In this document: piece after piece, positions 1-11,277 of the stretch | Position numbering within the stretch: position 1 is the first letter of the stretch | Layout of the letters: each line of letters begins with the position of its first letter | Assembly: GCA_007922195.1 (NCBI GenBank) | Contig: ML681971.1 | Location: 19,325,987 to 19,389,986, forward strand | Reading direction: 5' to 3' | DNA: 64,000 nt | DNA from: Podocnemis expansa | Taxonomy: Eukaryota > Chordata > Testudines > Podocnemididae | Made by a program: the position numbers and the translations under genes | Notes under the pieces: model-generated | Databases searched by the model: none | Seen by the model: only the letters and a program-made list of their open reading frames with translations | Told to the model about the DNA's origin: nothing

Positions 1-342
1 NNNNNNNNNNNNNNNNNNNNNNNNNNNNNNNNNNNNNNNNNNNNNNNNNNNNNNNNNNNNNNNNNNNNNNNNNNNNNNNNNNNNNNNNNNNNNNNNNNNN
101 NNNNNNNNNNNNNNNNNNNNNNNNNNNNNNNNNNNNNNNNNNNNNNNNNNNNNNNNNNNNNNNNNNNNNNNNNNNNNNNNNNNNNNNNNNNNNNNNNNNN
201 NNNNNNNNNNNNNNNNNNNNNNNNNNNNNNNNNNNNNNNNNNNNNNNNNNNNNNNNNNNNNNNNNNNNNNNNNNNNNNNNNNNNNNNNNNNNNNNNNNNN
301 NNNNNNNNNNNNNNNNNNNNNNNNNNNNNNNNNNNNNNNNNN
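1..342. other. Assembly gap (Ns)
   Basis: All bases are N, so the first readable base is at 343. Sequence just to the right is GC-rich and palindromic, which may have contributed to the assembly break. Confidence 0.99.
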
Positions 343-388
343 AACCCCGCCAGTGCCTGCAGCCCCACTCTGCCGGCCAGGGGACACC

Positions 389-438
389 CCTCAGCACCCT
401 GGCCAGGGTGCTGAGGTTCCCTGGCCAGGGTGCTGAGG
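389..438. repeat. Perfect 28-bp palindrome plus direct copy
   Basis: Positions 389-416 read the same on both strands, centred on CCTGGCCAGG. The right-hand 20 bases (397-416) are then repeated directly at 419-438. The surrounding 343-447 is GC-rich, unlike the AT-rich DNA beyond it. It may be the end of a larger repeat lost in the gap. No coding content is visible. Confidence 0.8.
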
Positions 439-447
439 GGGCAGCCC

Positions 448-677
448 TTCAAATGTTGTTTCGGAACACCTTGTTCCGAAACAACATGTTCACATGCATT
501 GTTTTGAAACAACGATGTCTAAACAAGGTTGTTTCACCCCCAAATGGGGTTTAACTTGTTTTGAAACAACATCCTTGTTTCGAAACAATGGGTTCCTGTT
601 GTTTCGAAACAACTGTGCATCGTGTGAACATGGTTTTTTTTGTTTTGAAACAAAAATGCTGTGTGAACACAGCCATA
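448..677 (-). mobile_element. TTTCGAAA-rich MITE, truncated copy 1
   Basis: This is a run of GTTTCGAAACAAC-type palindromes around a CCCCAAATGGGG block, ending in GTGTGAACACAGCC. It matches the elements at 25.84-26.22 kb and 57.15-57.56 kb but in reverse orientation. The half containing TTAATTCAAATTAA is missing, so this copy is truncated at 448 against the GC-rich block. Apparent open frames across it are translations of the repeat. Confidence 0.8.
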
Positions 678-1269
678 GTGACTGTGGAAGGATTAATTGT
701 TCTAGTCATTAGCATTATAGTACATATATTACTATATATTATATACTATAATACATAGTACACAAATAATTCTATTTCTTTCATTTCACTTGGATCTGGG
801 AAGACAGCCCCATACCTCTCCTGTTCAAATCAGAAAACTGTCAATCAATGACATTGATTGAGGATCATCTCATAATGTGCTCCAAGGGGGTGAGGGTCCT
901 ATTCTATTAGCACTCTCCATTGATGTCCTCCCTGATGTCAGTGGAATGAAGTAATAAGCTAAATAATGAAGAGGAGGATGAAATTAACTATAGGGCTGTA
1001 TTATTGCAAAACTGACCTTTATGGGGTTCTGCTGTTATCATCTGAAGCATCTAATACTGGCTACTCACTTGCTAAAGCAAGCTATGTGACTGACTTGACC
1101 ATTGGTTTTACTCAACTTGGTAGTTCCTATATTTAAATAATGGAAAAGGAATCAATAGTTTTTCAGTGGCCTAAAGACAAAATAAAGGGAAAGAAAACAA
1201 CCTTGCTGCATGCATCTTTTCTTGGTGATATTTTCGAAGGTCAAATCTACATTACTGCTTGAACAATGA
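678..1269. other. Unclassified AT-rich DNA
   Basis: The block starts with an AT-rich palindrome-like stretch (about 715-770, built from TATATTACTATATA-like pieces) and continues as ordinary non-coding sequence. I see no gene or recognisable repeat. Confidence 0.5.
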
Positions 1270-1470
1270 GAATCCTGTGCCATCTTAAAAACTAACATTT
1301 CTTCAGGCATAAGCTTTTGTAGACTGTATCCTGCTTTCTCAGAGGGGTTGGATCAGTGAGTTGGAGCCCATGAAAACTTATACTTGAAGAAATTTGTTAG
1401 ACTTTAAGGTGCCACAGGACTCTCATTGGTTTTGCTGTGCTTAGACTAATATGACTAACCCTCTGAAACT
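1270..1470. mobile_element. Penelope-like terminal palindrome
   Basis: The left arm has AATCCTGTGCCATCTTAAAA followed by GCATAAGCTTTTG. The right arm has the inverted counterpart, GAAATTTGTTAGACTTTAAG then GTGCCACAGGACTC, and ends in TAGACTAATATGACTAACCC. The same terminal sequence is joined to a GIY-YIG coding fragment at 22.4-23.1 kb, which is the basis for assigning it to a Penelope-like element. This copy has two inverted terminal units and no coding DNA. Confidence 0.75.
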
Positions 1471-1489
1471 ACCACTTGAAACAATCTAA

Positions 1490-1715
1490 ATTATGTCACT
1501 CAGGGCTGTGAAAAAGACAAGTTCTTTGGGCAATGCAAGTTGCAGCAACCTAAGTGCTACATTGGCAGATATTCTTATGGAAGCGAAGTAATTATGCCAG
1601 TGGGAGAGCTCTCTGCCATCGGCACAGAGCGTCTTCACCTGATGAGCTGCAGTGACGCAGTCACCTTGGTGCAACTGTGCCAGTGTAGTGCTTGTGCTGT
1701 AGGCCTGCCCAGAGT
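1490..1715. mobile_element. Decayed palindromic MITE fragment
   Basis: An imperfect palindrome at 1595-1624 (TGCCAGTGGGAGAG facing CTCTCTGCCATCGGCA) sits in the middle of a block that resembles a common turtle MITE carrying the GCCGATGGGAGAGCTCTCCC module. That comparison is from memory. Short open frames on both strands (1540-1731 plus, 1486-1674 minus) run through the palindrome and are not considered genes. Confidence 0.5.
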
Positions 1716-3975
1716 TAATGAAAGTAAGTAAAAAGTGAATTCAGAAACCTTCTTTAAAATCTGAATACTGCAAAATACACAAAAAACCTCAACATTGTTG
1801 AACCATGCCAGTACAAACATTTTAGAAAATAACAGAGAAAAACGTCTACAACATTTTGTTTTCATTTTGGAATTAGACACCATTAGAATCCATTTATTCA
1901 TTCTTGCTTTATAGTAATCAGGATAGCCATTGTGTTCCCTTTGCTCCTGTCTTGAGAATAAATCAAAACATGGCTGTAACCAAAGTAGGAATTGTTTTCA
2001 AGGTCACAGAATCCCATCTTGTCTACCTGTTTTTGATATGGACAGTCAAATGGTTTTCCTAGGTAATTTGAAAAGCTATTGTCTACATAAATACAAAGTC
2101 AAAACAATCATTCCTGCCAAGCAACATTTTACAGAGAAAGAACATTGTGTTTCTTATTCATAGTTATTGGCTGTTTATCATGTTCATTTGCTTGTATCTT
2201 GAAATGTCGACACCTTGATCAATTATATGGTGCCTGCCCATGGTCAGGAAATTACTAACAGCCATCCTGATCAGCATTTAGGGATAAGAGTGAGTCATTT
2301 ATAATGACCCTGAGCAAAAATGTCAAAATATCAGTTAGAAGAATGGCTGCCGTGGTGTCAAGCTGCCATTATTTATGTGGCAATATTTACCTGTACATCT
2401 TTTCTATACATCCTAATGCTTCACGGGGCACATTTAACTTGCTACCTCCTCTCAGTTGTGTAAGAGGTCTCGCTAGTTTCAAAAATACTATACATATGAG
2501 GTGCCAAAGTGGAGTGATTGCTCCAATCTCCCAGTGAATTTTGTATTAGGACAGAAGGCTCATTATGACAATGTTACTCACCTTCCCTTACTTCAGGGCA
2601 GTGACAGGAGAAGAGATTAAACTTTAAATCAAAACCACCACTGGACTGATGTATACAGTCAAATATTGGGGGGGGGGTTGGTGGGGAGAAGGAGAGGAGC
2701 AAATTGTTCCTGTTGTGGAAAAAAACAGTGGCAGAGAAGTCCAGCAAGGCCAAAATGCTCAGAAAAGTTTCCAGCATCCCATTGGCTGGGAGATATTCTG
2801 ATGTTTGTACAATCTGAAGGCTGTCTAGCATATGCTTTGAATGGTTTATTGTCCCCACCTCCCTGTAACTGTCCACCATGAAAAGGGATCGATGCTGAAG
2901 AAAGCGCCCTACATCTCCTTTTGTATAGAGCTTTGATGTAGAGACCTCTGTTGGAAACAAAAATGTTAACCCCCATCCACAATCCATGATGAAGTTATGG
3001 AGTTATGTCCCAGCAAAATCCCCTCTGCTTGCATAATGACATTAGGAGAGGACCTTCCTACCTCCCCTGTCCCTACTATGTCTTATAAAAGAGTCTCTGT
3101 GTACTGCTGTTTCTTGTTGCTCTGGATGCTGGAGAAGGAGTTAGTGTTCTCCTGAAGGAAAAACAATTAATCTTGTGTGATCTGGGGAAGTCTGAAGTTT
3201 AAGGTACTGCAGATGTGGTCCAGTATCAGACTTACCCAAATGCAAAAGTCTGAGTGAGAGCCCAGTATGCTTCACCACAGCAATGCAGCGATGAAAGCTT
3301 AATCCTGTCTTATTACCACATTATGTTACTGAAAGCCACAAAATAACTTGCATCTGACTTTTTAATAAAACCCTGTTCCTTTGAGACTTCTCAAAAATCC
3401 AAATCTACCTTTGGAAAAACTGAAGTAAACATCAAAAGGCTTGTTTTCACATGAAAAGCCTTATGGTGTCTCGGATGTGAATGAAAGAGAAAAGTTATGA
3501 AGTTTTCATGAAGTTGGGGAACCCAAGTGTGTCATTAGCATTCAGTGAATGCTATGCTTCGATTAATTCCTTCATTGTCTGCAAAGAAGCTCATAAAGTA
3601 TCATTAGGTCTGGACTCATGATCTTGATTCATAATGGTGATAACTTTGAGGATGCCAACATTTTACAGATGGGGGCTAAAGTCAGTAAGGTAATTAACAT
3701 CTACTGCTAAATTTGGGGGAGTCACAGGAGTGTTCTCATGCAAAACAACTTCTGTCTCTCCTCCACCCCCTACAACTGTTAGCCAAGCAACATGCCTTGT
3801 AAATAAATCATAGTGGTGCCTCTTCATTGGCGATACTGCTAAATTTGGTTTTGTATTACAGGGACAATTTGCTTTTTTTCTTTACAGTAGAATGATCTTG
3901 GCAAATGAGGGGGCACAATCAAAAAGTTCTATTAGTTTGAAAAATAATCCATTAGCTCTAGAAGAATCTCTTTGC
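1716..3975. other. No gene or clear repeat
   Basis: Mostly AT-rich non-coding sequence with a G homopolymer near 2667-2676. The longest frame (2574-2987, minus, 137 codons) spans the G run and has no recognisable domain, so I treat it as chance. Confidence 0.5.
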
Positions 3976-4205
3976 TTTGATATGAGGAATCCAACATCAC
4001 CTAAGTCTTACATTACACTTTTTGAGCCACAGATCTCAAAAAGCTTTACAAAGGAGGTCAGTAATATTATCGCCCTTTTACAGTTGGGCAAACCAAGACA
4101 CAGAGACTTTCCCAAGGTCATTAAGTGACAACACAGCACTAGAATGTAGGTCTCCTGAGTCTCAGTCCAGTGCTCCATCCGCTAGGTCATCCTGCCTCCT
4201 GTTAG
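3976..4205 (+). repeat. MIR/CORE-type SINE remnant
   Basis: The order of signatures matches the MIR family: a CTCAAAAAGCTTTACAAAGG-type segment, then CGCCCTTTTACAGTTGGGCA, ACACAGAGACTTTCCCAAGG, and the tail CAGTGCTCCATCCGCTAGGT. It is diverged but all segments are collinear. Confidence 0.8.
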
Positions 4206-4924
4206 ACCTTGCAGAGTGTTTCAAGATAGTAGAGCTTTTTATGGCTGCAAAAGGAATTTAAATAATAAAGACAAGCATTTTCAATGCCAAAAGATAAGGC
4301 ATAAAGGGGTCCTCATTTAGTGTCCTCACTTATGATGATTGCAAGAAATGCAAAACCTGCATATGTATTGCTGTATGTTCTCAATCCATCAGCCTTTCTA
4401 CGAGTCTCACCAAAGCCAGGCCTTGAATTGCCCAATCACCCCCTCAGCTGTTTAAATGATATCTCCATCAGTTTAATCATTATATTAAAGCAGAGCTGAA
4501 ACAGTGGTTGGAATGAAAAGTGAAACGCGTTGAAGATCACACACACCATACATCACAAAAACAGAGGAGGAAATCACACCATTTGCTCACATAGTTTTCT
4601 CCAAAGGAAGAGTGTTATTACAGTGTTTGAAAACTTCTAGATATTCTCCTGAATTTCCATAAAAACAAAGGCTGCGTGCAACACAATTGAAGGAACAAAT
4701 CATTTCAATAATAAAAACCTGAAGCAAATTACTGTAAAATGAGATTTTTATATCTCATTTCCCCCTTGCTTCATTCCCCATAGAACATATTATTTCCTCA
4801 AGTATAAACAGAAGAACTGCTACTCAGAGATTAATAATTCCCATGATGTGTTTGGGTATGGAATTCCTTCATAATCATATATCCCTTACATACATAAAAA
4901 TCCCATTGATTTCAGTGGTTTAAT
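4206..4924. other. No gene or clear repeat
   Basis: AT-rich single-copy-looking DNA. No open frame of note and no TIR or tandem structure was seen. Confidence 0.45.
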
Positions 4925-5042
4925 ATTTAGACTGTAAGCTCTTTATGACAGGAGCTCTTTGCATTTCAGCCACCTCCAGCACAATGGGGCCATGGTCTTT
5001 GATGATGGGCTGGTCTCCAGTGCTAATAAAATAATAAGGAGT
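4925..5042 (+). repeat. CR1/SINE-type 3' tail
   Basis: Contains GACTGTAAGCTCTTTATGAC, then AGCACAATGGGGCCATGGTC, then an AATAAAATAATAA tail. This is the widespread 3' tail of reptilian CR1-type LINEs and the SINEs they mobilise. Related tails lie near 46.5 kb (plus) and 44.93 kb (minus). Confidence 0.7.
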
Positions 5043-5124
5043 AAGCGGTAATTTAGGATAGCAATATTGCATCCCTTTTGCTTATATACAACAAGGCTGC
5101 ACAAAAAAATACATAATAACCATT

Positions 5125-5552
5125 GGTATAGCTACACGTAGAAGGTTAGTTCGAATTAACTGAATTTGAACTAATAATGATTATTTCAAATAAAGTTAAT
5201 TCAAATTAACATGGCCACATTTGAAACCCTAATTTGAACTAGCATGTCCATGCACAGGACTTGCTACTTCAAATTAGGTAAGGGGCACTATTGCATAGGG
5301 GAAATCAAGCCGAGGCTAATTCGAACTAACAGTTCAAATTAAAACAGCTATATTGGGTTAATTTGAACTAATGAGTTTGAATTAAATGTGACTTTGAAGG
5401 TAAATCAGGTTTTATAACTTTGAAGTTAGCTTTCATCAGTTTGAACTGAGGCATTCCTGAGTTCAAATTATTGAAAATCAGTGTGGCCATGCATTTATTT
5501 AATTTGAATTGATCCTCATCAATTCGAATTAATTTGTAGATGTAGACATACT
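5125..5552 (+). mobile_element. Harbinger-like MITE, copy 1
   Basis: Left end GGTATAGCTACACGTAG and right end GATGTAGACATAC are imperfect inverted ends. The interior is a chain of TTAGTTCGAATTAA palindromes and carries CTAGCATGTCCATGCACAGG. It aligns along its length with the 504-bp element at 33.04-33.55 kb, which has a TTA target duplication. No clear duplication is left around this copy. Confidence 0.75.
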
Positions 5553-5833
5553 GCATGGGAATTACCATATCAGACCATAATTCATCCACCTTTTTCAGTT
5601 TGCTGTGTCTACTATTGATAGGACTGGATGACTGAGGTCCAAGAAACCCCCGTAGTGGACAGTTATGTTATAACCACAGAGGAAGTTTCATCTTAGCCCC
5701 GGTCAGTTTCTCTCTTTTTATCCCTCACTTTCCCCTTGTTTTTTAAAGACTTTCCATTTGAAAATAAAATTTCTTCTGGGATGTTTCCTGGACAGAAAAC
5801 AACTTTGGGGGCAGTTGATAAGATATAGGGTAG

Positions 5834-6036
5834 GAATGGTGGGTTACTTACCAGTAACCGTCCTCCTTCGAGATGGGCTGCTCGGATTCATTCAGTAATA
5901 GGTGTATCCATGCCGCAGCACACAATTGGTTGGAAACCCTTTTGCCCTAGCCTGTCAGGAGAGGGCTGGCAGCCACCGCCCCCACGCCACCCTGTGGCTA
6001 TATATGTGGCTGCCGCCCGGCCCCTCCTCAGTCCCT
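5834..6036. repeat. DIRS-like inverted terminal repeat (3' end)
   Basis: The inner 170 bases (from about 5865) are the reverse complement of 11278-11446 with moderate divergence. Shared blocks include GGTGTATCC, GCCTGTCA, GGGCTGGCAGCC and ACCCTGTGGCT. The outermost 30 bases (GAATGGTGGGTTACTTACC...) are absent from the other terminus but are present in the internal complementary region. Confidence 0.85.
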
Positions 6037-6087
6037 AAAAGTCACCAACTCCAGTTGTGGGGATAGTGGGAGGGTTGTGAATTAATC

Positions 6088-6173
6088 TGAGCAGCTCATC
6101 TCAAAGGAGGGATACTGGTAAGTAACCCACCATTCTTCTTTGAGCACTGCTCAGATACATTCAGTAATAGGTG
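6088..6173. repeat. DIRS internal complementary region
   Basis: 6088-6135 is the reverse complement of the left outer end (5834-5882). 6136-6173 matches the reverse complement of the right outer end (11409-11446). The two meet at about 6135, as if the element's termini had been joined. In DIRS elements this segment is thought to template the closing of a circular DNA intermediate. The plus strand reads ACTGGTAAGTAACC, a strong splice-donor-like sequence. Confidence 0.85.
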
Positions 6174-6179
6174 ACTACT

Positions 6180-9100
6180 AGCTGTGCTTGAGGACGGTGG
6201 GCGGAGTTGGCTCTGTCCACCTCCAGCACTGTTTTTTCCATGTAGGGTAGCCAGCCCCAAGCCAGTGAGATCCCCCAGAGGGGCCTCAGTGTTGGCCTTG
6301 GAACTGAGGACCAGGTAAAGAGGAGCCCGAGTCAGGGAATATGAACTAATGGGATATAGAAGGCCTAATAAGAAGAGCCTTATATGTGGGGTCTCTGAGG
6401 AAAAGGGCCTTCAACACTGAGACACTACTAGCCAGGGTAAATGGCCACTAAGATCCAGCTTCCAGGCAAGAACCTGTAAAGTATGAGTCCTACTGCGACG
6501 GAGGGCCTTCTGACTCGTGAAGGCAGCAAGGCCTAATGTCCCTTAGTGTGAGACTTCCAAAGGAGATGCCTATGAGGCTGTGATTGAGGAAGCAACTCAG
6601 CCTAAGGATCTGAGCAGTTGATATTAAGGAACTGATGAGGAAGAAAAGTCCAGTATTCTGGCACTAGCATCGATTGGAGTGTGAAGGTTACAGGAAAAAG
6701 GTAGCGGACCTTGGAGCTATCCATCTACTAGCTGCAGCTACTGAATATCGTGAGACACGAGGAAGAGGGAAAGGGGAAAAATGGAGGGGAAAAATCCCAC
6801 TCTTTCCCCTGATGCAGCCAAAAAGGAGCATCAGGAGACCAGGGCAGGGACTACTGCCGAATAGGACGTGATGCCTACGCAGCCAGCTTAGATCACCATA
6901 AAGAGACAAGACGGCTTATCCCCAGTTGTAAGGATGGCGTGACTGGCCATGTCCAGGGCAAGCTACACCACTATGAAGGTATCATCTGAGGCCAAGGCGT
7001 CTTCAGCGAAGACATCATAACCTTCCCAGTTCTTCTCGAGGAAAGGAGTTGTTAGGCATTTCAAGGCATTACGCCAATTTAAAAGGGAGCATCTAGCAAC
7101 TGATGCCTGATGATCAACGATTTACCGAAGGCATTGAGATGATGGAACTCAGTCACAGGAGAGAAACCTTTCTCTGCGACCCGTAGCCTCGGTACTACTT
7201 CTGGTATTTGCAGCACTTATGCCATGAAGGCCATAGAGCAGCATACCTAACGGAGGCACACTCAGCTTCATAATGGACAGAATCTGGGAACCCCAGTACC
7301 AGGGATGCAAGGAGAGAGAGAGAAAGGGAGAGATCTCAAGGATGTAGTGGATGGGAGGGGAAAGACTTTGGCTAGGTGAATCTGGGGTGTGTCACTATGA
7401 TGAGGTGTAGCTCCGATTACCCACTTTTGACCGATTTGTCTCTCTACACTTCTTCCCTTTCTTTGCTTTCTCTCTCTCTCTTTTTTACTAAGAAAGGAGT
7501 GGTAGATGACCAATGGCGAGGGTCATCTGGTTTGCCCAGATCCGAGGTTACCGCTTGGAATTTGAGGGTTGGGGCTGACAACACGTTCCTGCCATCCTTG
7601 TGGGGTCTCGTGGCTGCCTGGCACCAAAACCTTATCCATGCCCAGGGGCTAACTTTGTGGAGAAAGCCTGGGAAGGCAGAAATATTGTTTAATAAGCCCC
7701 CTGGCTAATGTGTAGGAATTACCAGGAAGCATAACTGCAGTAATGCCAGTGTCGTGAGGGCAGGTGCTCTGATGGGGGAGGACACCCAGTGGGTAAGGAG
7801 GCTGCAGGAAAAGCCCACCAAGGCCACTGTTCTAACTGAATATTATCACTGGCCTGAGGGTCAGAATCAAGGCTTGATGGCCTGAGCTGACGGAAATTTC
7901 ATCCCGCCTGAGGGGAAAGAGGATGGCTGGTCCGTGAGGTACCCTAACAATGGGTAGCCAACTGGAAGATGCCTGCCTAGTGTGCAGGCTCCGGAAGCCA
8001 GTTAAGGCACTCTTTACAATGAACATGTATAACAGGACTCTGGGTGGCATCAGAGGGACCAACTACCAGAGTTGGATGAGGGTTCATCCCGCAAGAGGAG
8101 ATCAAGGGACAGATGGCCCTGGATCTTCCAGCCCCGGCACGTAAAAAGGGGGATGGGCTGGGGTAGTAGACGCATGCTGTCAGTTTGTGGGTGGCTACTA
8201 GGGATGCTCCTGTCCACCTTAGAGTACTCATTGAGTGGCCTTAGGTCACTTCCCATCCCCTTGTAACAACCAAAACCCTTCTGAGTGCTAGGGGACAAAG
8301 CTCTGGGTCATAGGATCCTGGGGTATCCGGGACTGCCTGGTAAAAACCCGTGGTCCTTCAGGAGGCTCAGGCTAGGATATTAGGGGAGCAGAGCTCCTTT
8401 TTGCTAGAAACAAGAGATGCCTTTTTAACTTGGAAAGGGGGATCATGGGGTTCAGGCCGAAGGCCCTATTGTGAAGAGATACTCCCAGTGTGTTCACCCC
8501 CAAGCTGGAGGTAGGCTACCAAGGGTTGAGGCTGGGAAAAGGAGGTAATAACCCCTAATGGTCTCTGATCCAGGTATGAGAGGTCAGGTCCGAGATATCG
8601 GGCATCTGACCACTCGATGCCACTGGTCCGAGCTGGCACCCAGGCAGGGTGACCATGAGTTACCCTGTCCTGAAGCCCCAGAGGGTGGACCATTTAGGAA
8701 AGCGAAAGGGGTAGGGCCTGAGATCTGCTGGATAGCCGCTGGACAGGGGAGGGCCTTGTGGGTCACTGGGGTCCAGTAGCTGTGGACTGAAAGCCAGGAA
8801 AGGAGAAAGCCTTCATAAGCAGTAGGAAGGCAGGAGGGTCCAGAGCCCAGATAGGGATAAAACTGTTTTGAATCTGTGGGGTTGGGACACACGGTATCGG
8901 GAGGTATGGCCCCCCAAGGCTAAGCAAACATATGTTTCAGCTAAGTCAGAACAAGGATACCTGAGGAAGTGTCCCTTACTTCTACAACAGGGAGTAACAC
9001 TGTTCCACCCAAAATTTTACAGGGGTTACTCTGGTCTCTGCCCTGTGTGCCCCCAGGGGAAGTAGTGAAAGTTTATGGGGGGGGGCTTCCCTCCCTGATG

Positions 9101-9430
9101 GGGGAAAAAGCCTCATGAGAATTCATGGGTAGCACCTCAAGAAGAGGAACTTAGGGTGTCTGTTTTAAACCTGTTACTCCGGGTAGTAGGAGGAAGTGTA
9201 TTGGGGGCCAGGGTAGTACATGGTCCCTGTCTAAAGGACAGACTGAAGATCAACAGCCAGAATGAGGGGTTCCAACCCCTGGTGGAGAGCGGAGTCCCTC
9301 CGCACAGGGAGGGGGTATGGGCCCGGGACAGGAGAAACTCTCCTTTCCAAGAATGGAACCAGGCTGGAGGAGTTAGGGTGCCACGACTCAACCATTCAGC
9401 CAAGAAGGGTGAATCAGGGCTGCATAAAGC
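6180..9430 (-). other. Degenerate interior of the DIRS-like element
   Basis: This is where the downstream protein domains of the element would be expected when read from high to low coordinates. I see only short frames broken by many stops. A YxDD reverse transcriptase box or the R-H-R-Y recombinase pattern could not be found by eye. Purine-rich tracts (7310-7370) face a pyrimidine-rich stretch (7440-7490). Plus-strand frames here (for example 8558-8779 and 9156-9488) are most likely antisense shadows. Part of the interval may derive from an unrelated insertion. Confidence 0.45.
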
Positions 9431-9439
9431 TCCTATTGA

Positions 9440-11253
9440 GCAGGAGGATGTTCAGGGGCCCCTGAAGGGAGGAGACCCAAGCACTTGACCTCCCTCCGGG
9501 GATCTTGGGCACTGGCAATAACAGCCTTGGTCTCCGCTGGGAAAAGGGCCTCCCCGTTGAAGGGGAGGTCAAAGATGACCTGTTAGGAGGCCAGGGGTAT
9601 CCCCGCCTCCCTAAACCACGCCACATGGTGGAGGATCATGGCTGAGGCCATCATATGGGAGGCTGTGTCTATTGCATCCCAAGCTGAAAGGAGGAGGTCT
9701 CGGTTCGCTATTCTGCCTTCCTCCAGGAAGGCATCATAATCCTCCCTAGCCTCCTGTGAGAGTAGATGTCTAAATTTATTCATCGACTCCCACACATCCA
9801 TCATGTATCTGCCCACCAGGGCTTGGTTATTGGCCACATGCAACTGGAAGGCAGAAGATGAGTATGCTTTCCGCCCCAGAAGGTCTACCTCCCTTGCATC
9901 CCTCAATGCCAGGAGAGGATCGGGGGAATTTGGACTGGGCCTAGCGCTCCATCACACCCCAAGACGGTACCAGATGATGGATAAGGGACGGGAACTCTGT
10001 CCCCAGGACCTGATATTTTAGGCCTGCTGTATCTGATACCAGGGGAATAGAGCCCGGGCTTCGCCATCATGACAATGTGAGGTCCCACACACTAGGGTGG
10101 AATGGAACCATGACAGGGTCGCCAGAAGAGATCACTGGCCCAAATAGTGTGTTGGCAGACCCTTTGGGGCATTGAACTTCCATCCCTGTATGAGCAGCAA
10201 CATGGCGCAGAAGATCAAAGTGTGCCATGAGGTCTCCCATGTAGGAGGATGGCATGGGGTTTAAGGTTCTGGCCCGTGCCAGAGGCTCCAGTGTTGCGAA
10301 AAGCTCCACAGCACCGTGAGGGCTCGACACAGTCTCCTGCGGGGACCATTCATGGGGCCAGTACCTAAATGGTGCTGATGCCAAGAGCCTAGGGTGGGGC
10401 TGTTTAGACCCCCATGAGGCACCCTCCTCCACACTCGAAGGAGGGGAAACTCTTAGGGACTGTGATGATGGTGTTGGCTGTGGCAAGGTGATATGGTGCC
10501 AGGGAGAAGGCTCAATGGTACCTGGACTCTTGTGTGTGGGGGAAGTTGGGGAACTCGGGACCAAGACTGGAGAGGGTGTTCAGTGCCCTTTGTGGGGCCA
10601 GGCCCTGGAGGCAAACACCAGCTTGCCCCCCCCCCCTCGGGGGGTACCACAGAGGGCGGTGTAGGCAATAAGAAGAGCGCCTTCATTGCCTCAAATACCT
10701 TCAGTGTAGCAGGGAGCGGCAATGACTCCTTGCAGTCCCCTGCTGATGTCCGAGGGGGAGCAGGGTGCTGGTGGTGCAGTACCAGGCCCGGTACTGAGCC
10801 AGCCTGTCGGCAGCCCCTCAGTGAGCAGTGCCGGGAGGGCTCCAGTGCCGAAGAGGCATGCGGTGCTGCAGGAGACCCTGAAGCTTCGGGGGTGGGCTGC
10901 CATGCTTGCCCTGAAGCCAACGCATGGCGCCTTTGCTTCCTGTCTCTTATTGTCCTGGGTTTAAAGGACTGACAGATGGAGCATGAGGTGAACAAGTGGG
11001 CTACACCCAGACACTGAAGGCACTTCTCGTGGGGGTCGTCTCACTGGAAGGCCTTGCCGCAGGCAGCGCAAGGTTTAAACCCCAACATGGCGGGCAGCAG
11101 AGGGGAGCGGTGTTGCTGCTCTGATGGATGCTTGGAAGAGGAAGCCCTCTTCCATGGAATGACGTCCACAAAGAGGTGTTCCCAATAGAGGTGCTGGCTC
11201 ATAAACAAAGATGGCAGGCTGCTTGTGCTATTGCAAGGAGCGGACTGTTCCAC
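9440..11253 (-). pseudogene. DIRS-type gag-like frame, decayed
   Basis: Reading from 11253 downward, the minus strand encodes a Pro/Ser-rich protein with an N-proximal Cys/His cluster: CAACGKAF, then after an in-frame TGA, DPHEKCLQCLGVAH and CSICQSFKPR (about 10955-11080). A helical region follows near 10.2 kb (DLLRHVAAHTGMEVQ) and then a more conserved core at 9583-9906: REVDLLGRKAYSS, VANNQALVGRYMM and LLLSAWDAIDTASHMM. After a TAA the frame resumes with FDLPFNGEALFPAETKA and ends at another stop near 9437. The order cysteine cluster, helical segment, LLGRKxYSS core matches the gag-like ORF of vertebrate DIRS elements as I know them; its LAP2alpha-like core would bind nucleic acid or assemble particles. 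Frameshifts and at least three stops rule out a working protein. Plus-strand frames at 10493-10972 and 10722-10964 are its antisense. Confidence 0.7.
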
Positions 11254-11277
11254 GAACTATTGCTGAGGCAGACAAAA

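Noticed and set aside
494..758. Cys/Phe-rich plus frames (repeating CFET words)
   Set aside because: Translations of GTTTCGAAACAAC repeats. The same words appear at 25.8 and 57.2 kb.
2574..2987. 137-codon minus frame
   Set aside because: Runs through a G homopolymer, has no domain, and is overlapped by a second frame of similar length.
10493..10972. 159-codon plus-strand open frame, the longest on that strand
   Set aside because: It is antisense to the DIRS gag-like reading, which has recognisable motifs. GC-rich composition explains its length.
10453..10995. 180-codon minus-strand frame considered as an intact gene
   Set aside because: It is one open piece of the decayed gag-like region, bounded by stops and frameshifts, and is included in that pseudogene.
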